From Chryseobacterium sp. MYb264 (GTDB lineage: Bacteria; Bacteroidota; Bacteroidia; Flavobacteriales; Weeksellaceae), in NCBI RefSeq assembly GCF_035974275.1, contig NZ_CP142422.1:2108001-2172000 (forward strand): a DNA stretch of 64,000 bases, read 5' to 3'. Positions within the stretch are counted from its first letter, which is position 1. Every line of letters starts with the position of its first letter. Position numbers and translations under genes: made by a program. Shown here one piece after another: positions 62,880 to 64,000 of the stretch. A model generated the notes under the pieces. That model ran no database searches. It was not told the DNA's origin and saw nothing but the letters and a program-made list of their open reading frames with translations.

Positions 62880-63321
62880 ATTTTATTTTCAAAACGAAGA
62901 GCCTATCATACAATTTGCTGGAAACAAATGTGAGTTTATCCCTTTATGATGGGATACTGTTACAGCTCTCAATAGTTTATTTTTACTTCCGATAGACGGT
63001 TGGATCTCTCCGGATCTTCAGCTGCGTATTAGAGAAACCCTTCCCAACCTCATCATTTGGGATCATTGCAGCCGTACTGATAGACATCGAATTACAAGAG
63101 GTCATAGAGAAAAGCCCACTGACCATACAGAAAACGGTTTCTACCGATATTTATTATCTGATCTGTAGCGATAGGAATTCTTCTTCAGCCTTATTGAGTT
63201 GATTATTTGGATTTAACGAAACAAATAATATATTAATTTCCAAAAACATACGCTATCTCCGCCGTCACCCCCTGCCGGCATTTTCTTTTAGCCGGCAAAG
63301 GCATATTCTCTCAAATTCAGA
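62880..63321. other. Gene-free spacer with possible coding remnants and a hairpin
   Basis: TGCCGGC-N11-GCCGGCA (63273-63297) is a stem-loop after the transglycosylase stop, without a strong T-run. A 40-codon minus-strand ORF (62983-63105, MTSCNSMSISTAAMIPNDEV) and open plus-strand frames over the same DNA look coding-like but match nothing I know; they may be remains of a decayed gene. Confidence 0.4.
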
Positions 63322-64000
63322 TTATTTAATTCCTTCTTTGACCGATCTCGAAAGAATCTTATTTTTCCTTAATAAAAAGTCGGGCATCAGGTCTGTTGGC
63401 AGATGCAATGTACTTTCTCCTTTGCTCTGGAGTTCTTCATTGATTCCTGGATTCCAGGAAAGTAATTTTTCAACTTCCACATCCAGTTCATCGGCGATAA
63501 TACTCAGATTAAATCCTGCATTGATCTCCGTTTCTGAAAGACCTGCATTGCTTGTTTTCGCTCCCGGACCAGCTAAGAATAAAGTATTCATTCTCGATGA
63601 ATTGTAATTACTGAGAACTGCTGGTAATTCTCCGGTTGCATAGCATGCATTGAGGTATTTCTTCACATGATTAATTGTTTCTGCCGGCAGATATTTAGAA
63701 AAAACATGATATTGAGAAGACCCTGCTGCAGCCATAGCTTTGGCGATATTTCCTTCTCCACAATTATAAGCTGCCACCACGGTCACCCAGTTGTTATATT
63801 TCCTGTAGAGATTCGTGAGGGAGACGACAGCCGTTTTAGTACTTTTATACAGGTCATTTCGGTTTTGCTCCGAAAGTCCGTACTGATTGGCATGAGAGGT
63901 CATAAACTGCCACACGCCCACCGCACCGGCTCCTGAAGTTATATTTCTGTTGAAATGAGATTCTATTAAAGCCAGATTTCTCAAATGCCTTGGTAAGCCT
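63322..64000 (-). CDS. Membrane-bound lytic murein transglycosylase (MltD-like), 5' end beyond window
   Basis: The frame is open to the window edge (GLPRHLRNLALIESHFNRNI), so the N-terminus is missing. The SLT domain has the catalytic Glu in ALIESHF, GAVGVWQFM and VVAAYNCGEGNIAKAM. A C-terminal region (about the last 85 residues: NAGFNLSIIADELDVEVEKL, LSWNPGI) looks like a single LysM repeat. It cleaves peptidoglycan between MurNAc and GlcNAc. Bacteroidota T6SS loci can include such enzymes to open the wall, and the tssD gene lies 1.2 kb further along the same strand, but a housekeeping role is equally possible. Confidence 0.85.
   Translation of the reverse strand, partial: GLPRHLRNLALIESHFNRNITSGAGAVGVWQFMTSHANQYGLSEQNRNDLYKSTKTAVVSLTNLYRKYNNWVTVVAAYNCGEGNIAKAMAAAGSSQYHVFSKYLPAETINHVKKYLNACYATGELPAVLSNYNSSRMNTLFLAGPGAKTSNAGLSETEINAGFNLSIIADELDVEVEKLLSWNPGINEELQSKGESTLHLPTDLMPDFLLRKNKILSRSVKEGIK

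Noticed and set aside
62983..63105. 40-codon minus-strand ORF as a peptide gene
   Set aside because: No promoter box or recognisable leader pattern; overlapping open frames on the other strand make it ambiguous.

Overview
The window looks like chromosome of a Flavobacteriia member, most probably Chryseobacterium or a close Weeksellaceae relative. The evidence is AT-rich DNA, TAnnTTTG-type -7 promoter boxes in place of the usual -10 hexamer, A-rich leaders without Shine-Dalgarno sequences, SusC/SusD and Oar-type TonB receptors, a gldD gliding gene, S46 and M13 peptidases, and type VI secretion proteins of the Bacteroidota-specific subtype iii. No rRNA, tRNA, CRISPR array or intact transposase gene was seen.

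Layout. 1-5.4 kb (minus strand): the 5' part of a PfkB kinase gene, gldD, mutY, a small lipoprotein gene, and the T6SS sheath pair tssB-tssC. 5.5-18.6 kb (minus): an M13 metallopeptidase, then a SusC-SusD-phosphoesterase operon, a glycerophosphodiester phosphodiesterase and an Oar-like TonB receptor; together these suggest uptake and hydrolysis of an organophosphate. 19-27.8 kb: ligA, a tiny orphan ORF, an MgtC-family membrane protein, an NlpE-like lipoprotein, a DPP11-like S46 peptidase, and an overlapping polysaccharide deacetylase/acetyltransferase pair. 27.8-31.5 kb: a MocR/PdxR regulator divergent from a cupin, DHDPS-like lyase and glutamine amidotransferase cluster. 31.5-35 kb: an M16 peptidase and a GNAT enzyme.

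35.1-45.6 kb is a complete potassium-uptake locus: an NtrC-type sigma-54 response regulator, two micro-ORFs, kdpF, kdpA, kdpB, kdpC, a porin, a KdpD-like sensor without a kinase domain, and a separate histidine kinase. 45.6-54.5 kb is an accessory-looking stretch: a broken toxin-antitoxin pair, an AraC regulator with a Tet(X)-like monooxygenase, an HD hydrolase, a decayed membrane-protein gene, a YdeI-like protein, a large secreted protein, and an Imm22/PP2C gene pair.

54.7-64 kb holds an FtsX-domain-like secreted protein, polA, a roughly 1-kb gene-free block packed with dispersed repeats, a minus-strand run of immunity genes (Imm51, an unknown, DUF6630, PoNi) without visible toxins, the T6SS tube protein tssD (Hcp) with a conspicuous tandem repeat upstream, a small membrane protein and the 3' part of a lytic transglycosylase gene.

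Intergenic regions carry several families of short dispersed repeats. These include a roughly 190-bp element with terminal inverted repeats, present in two copies in opposite orientation (a MITE candidate), and several palindromic elements. Weak spots of the annotation are the exact substrates of the uptake systems, the roles of the small membrane ORFs, and family names assigned from memory for immunity and DUF proteins.
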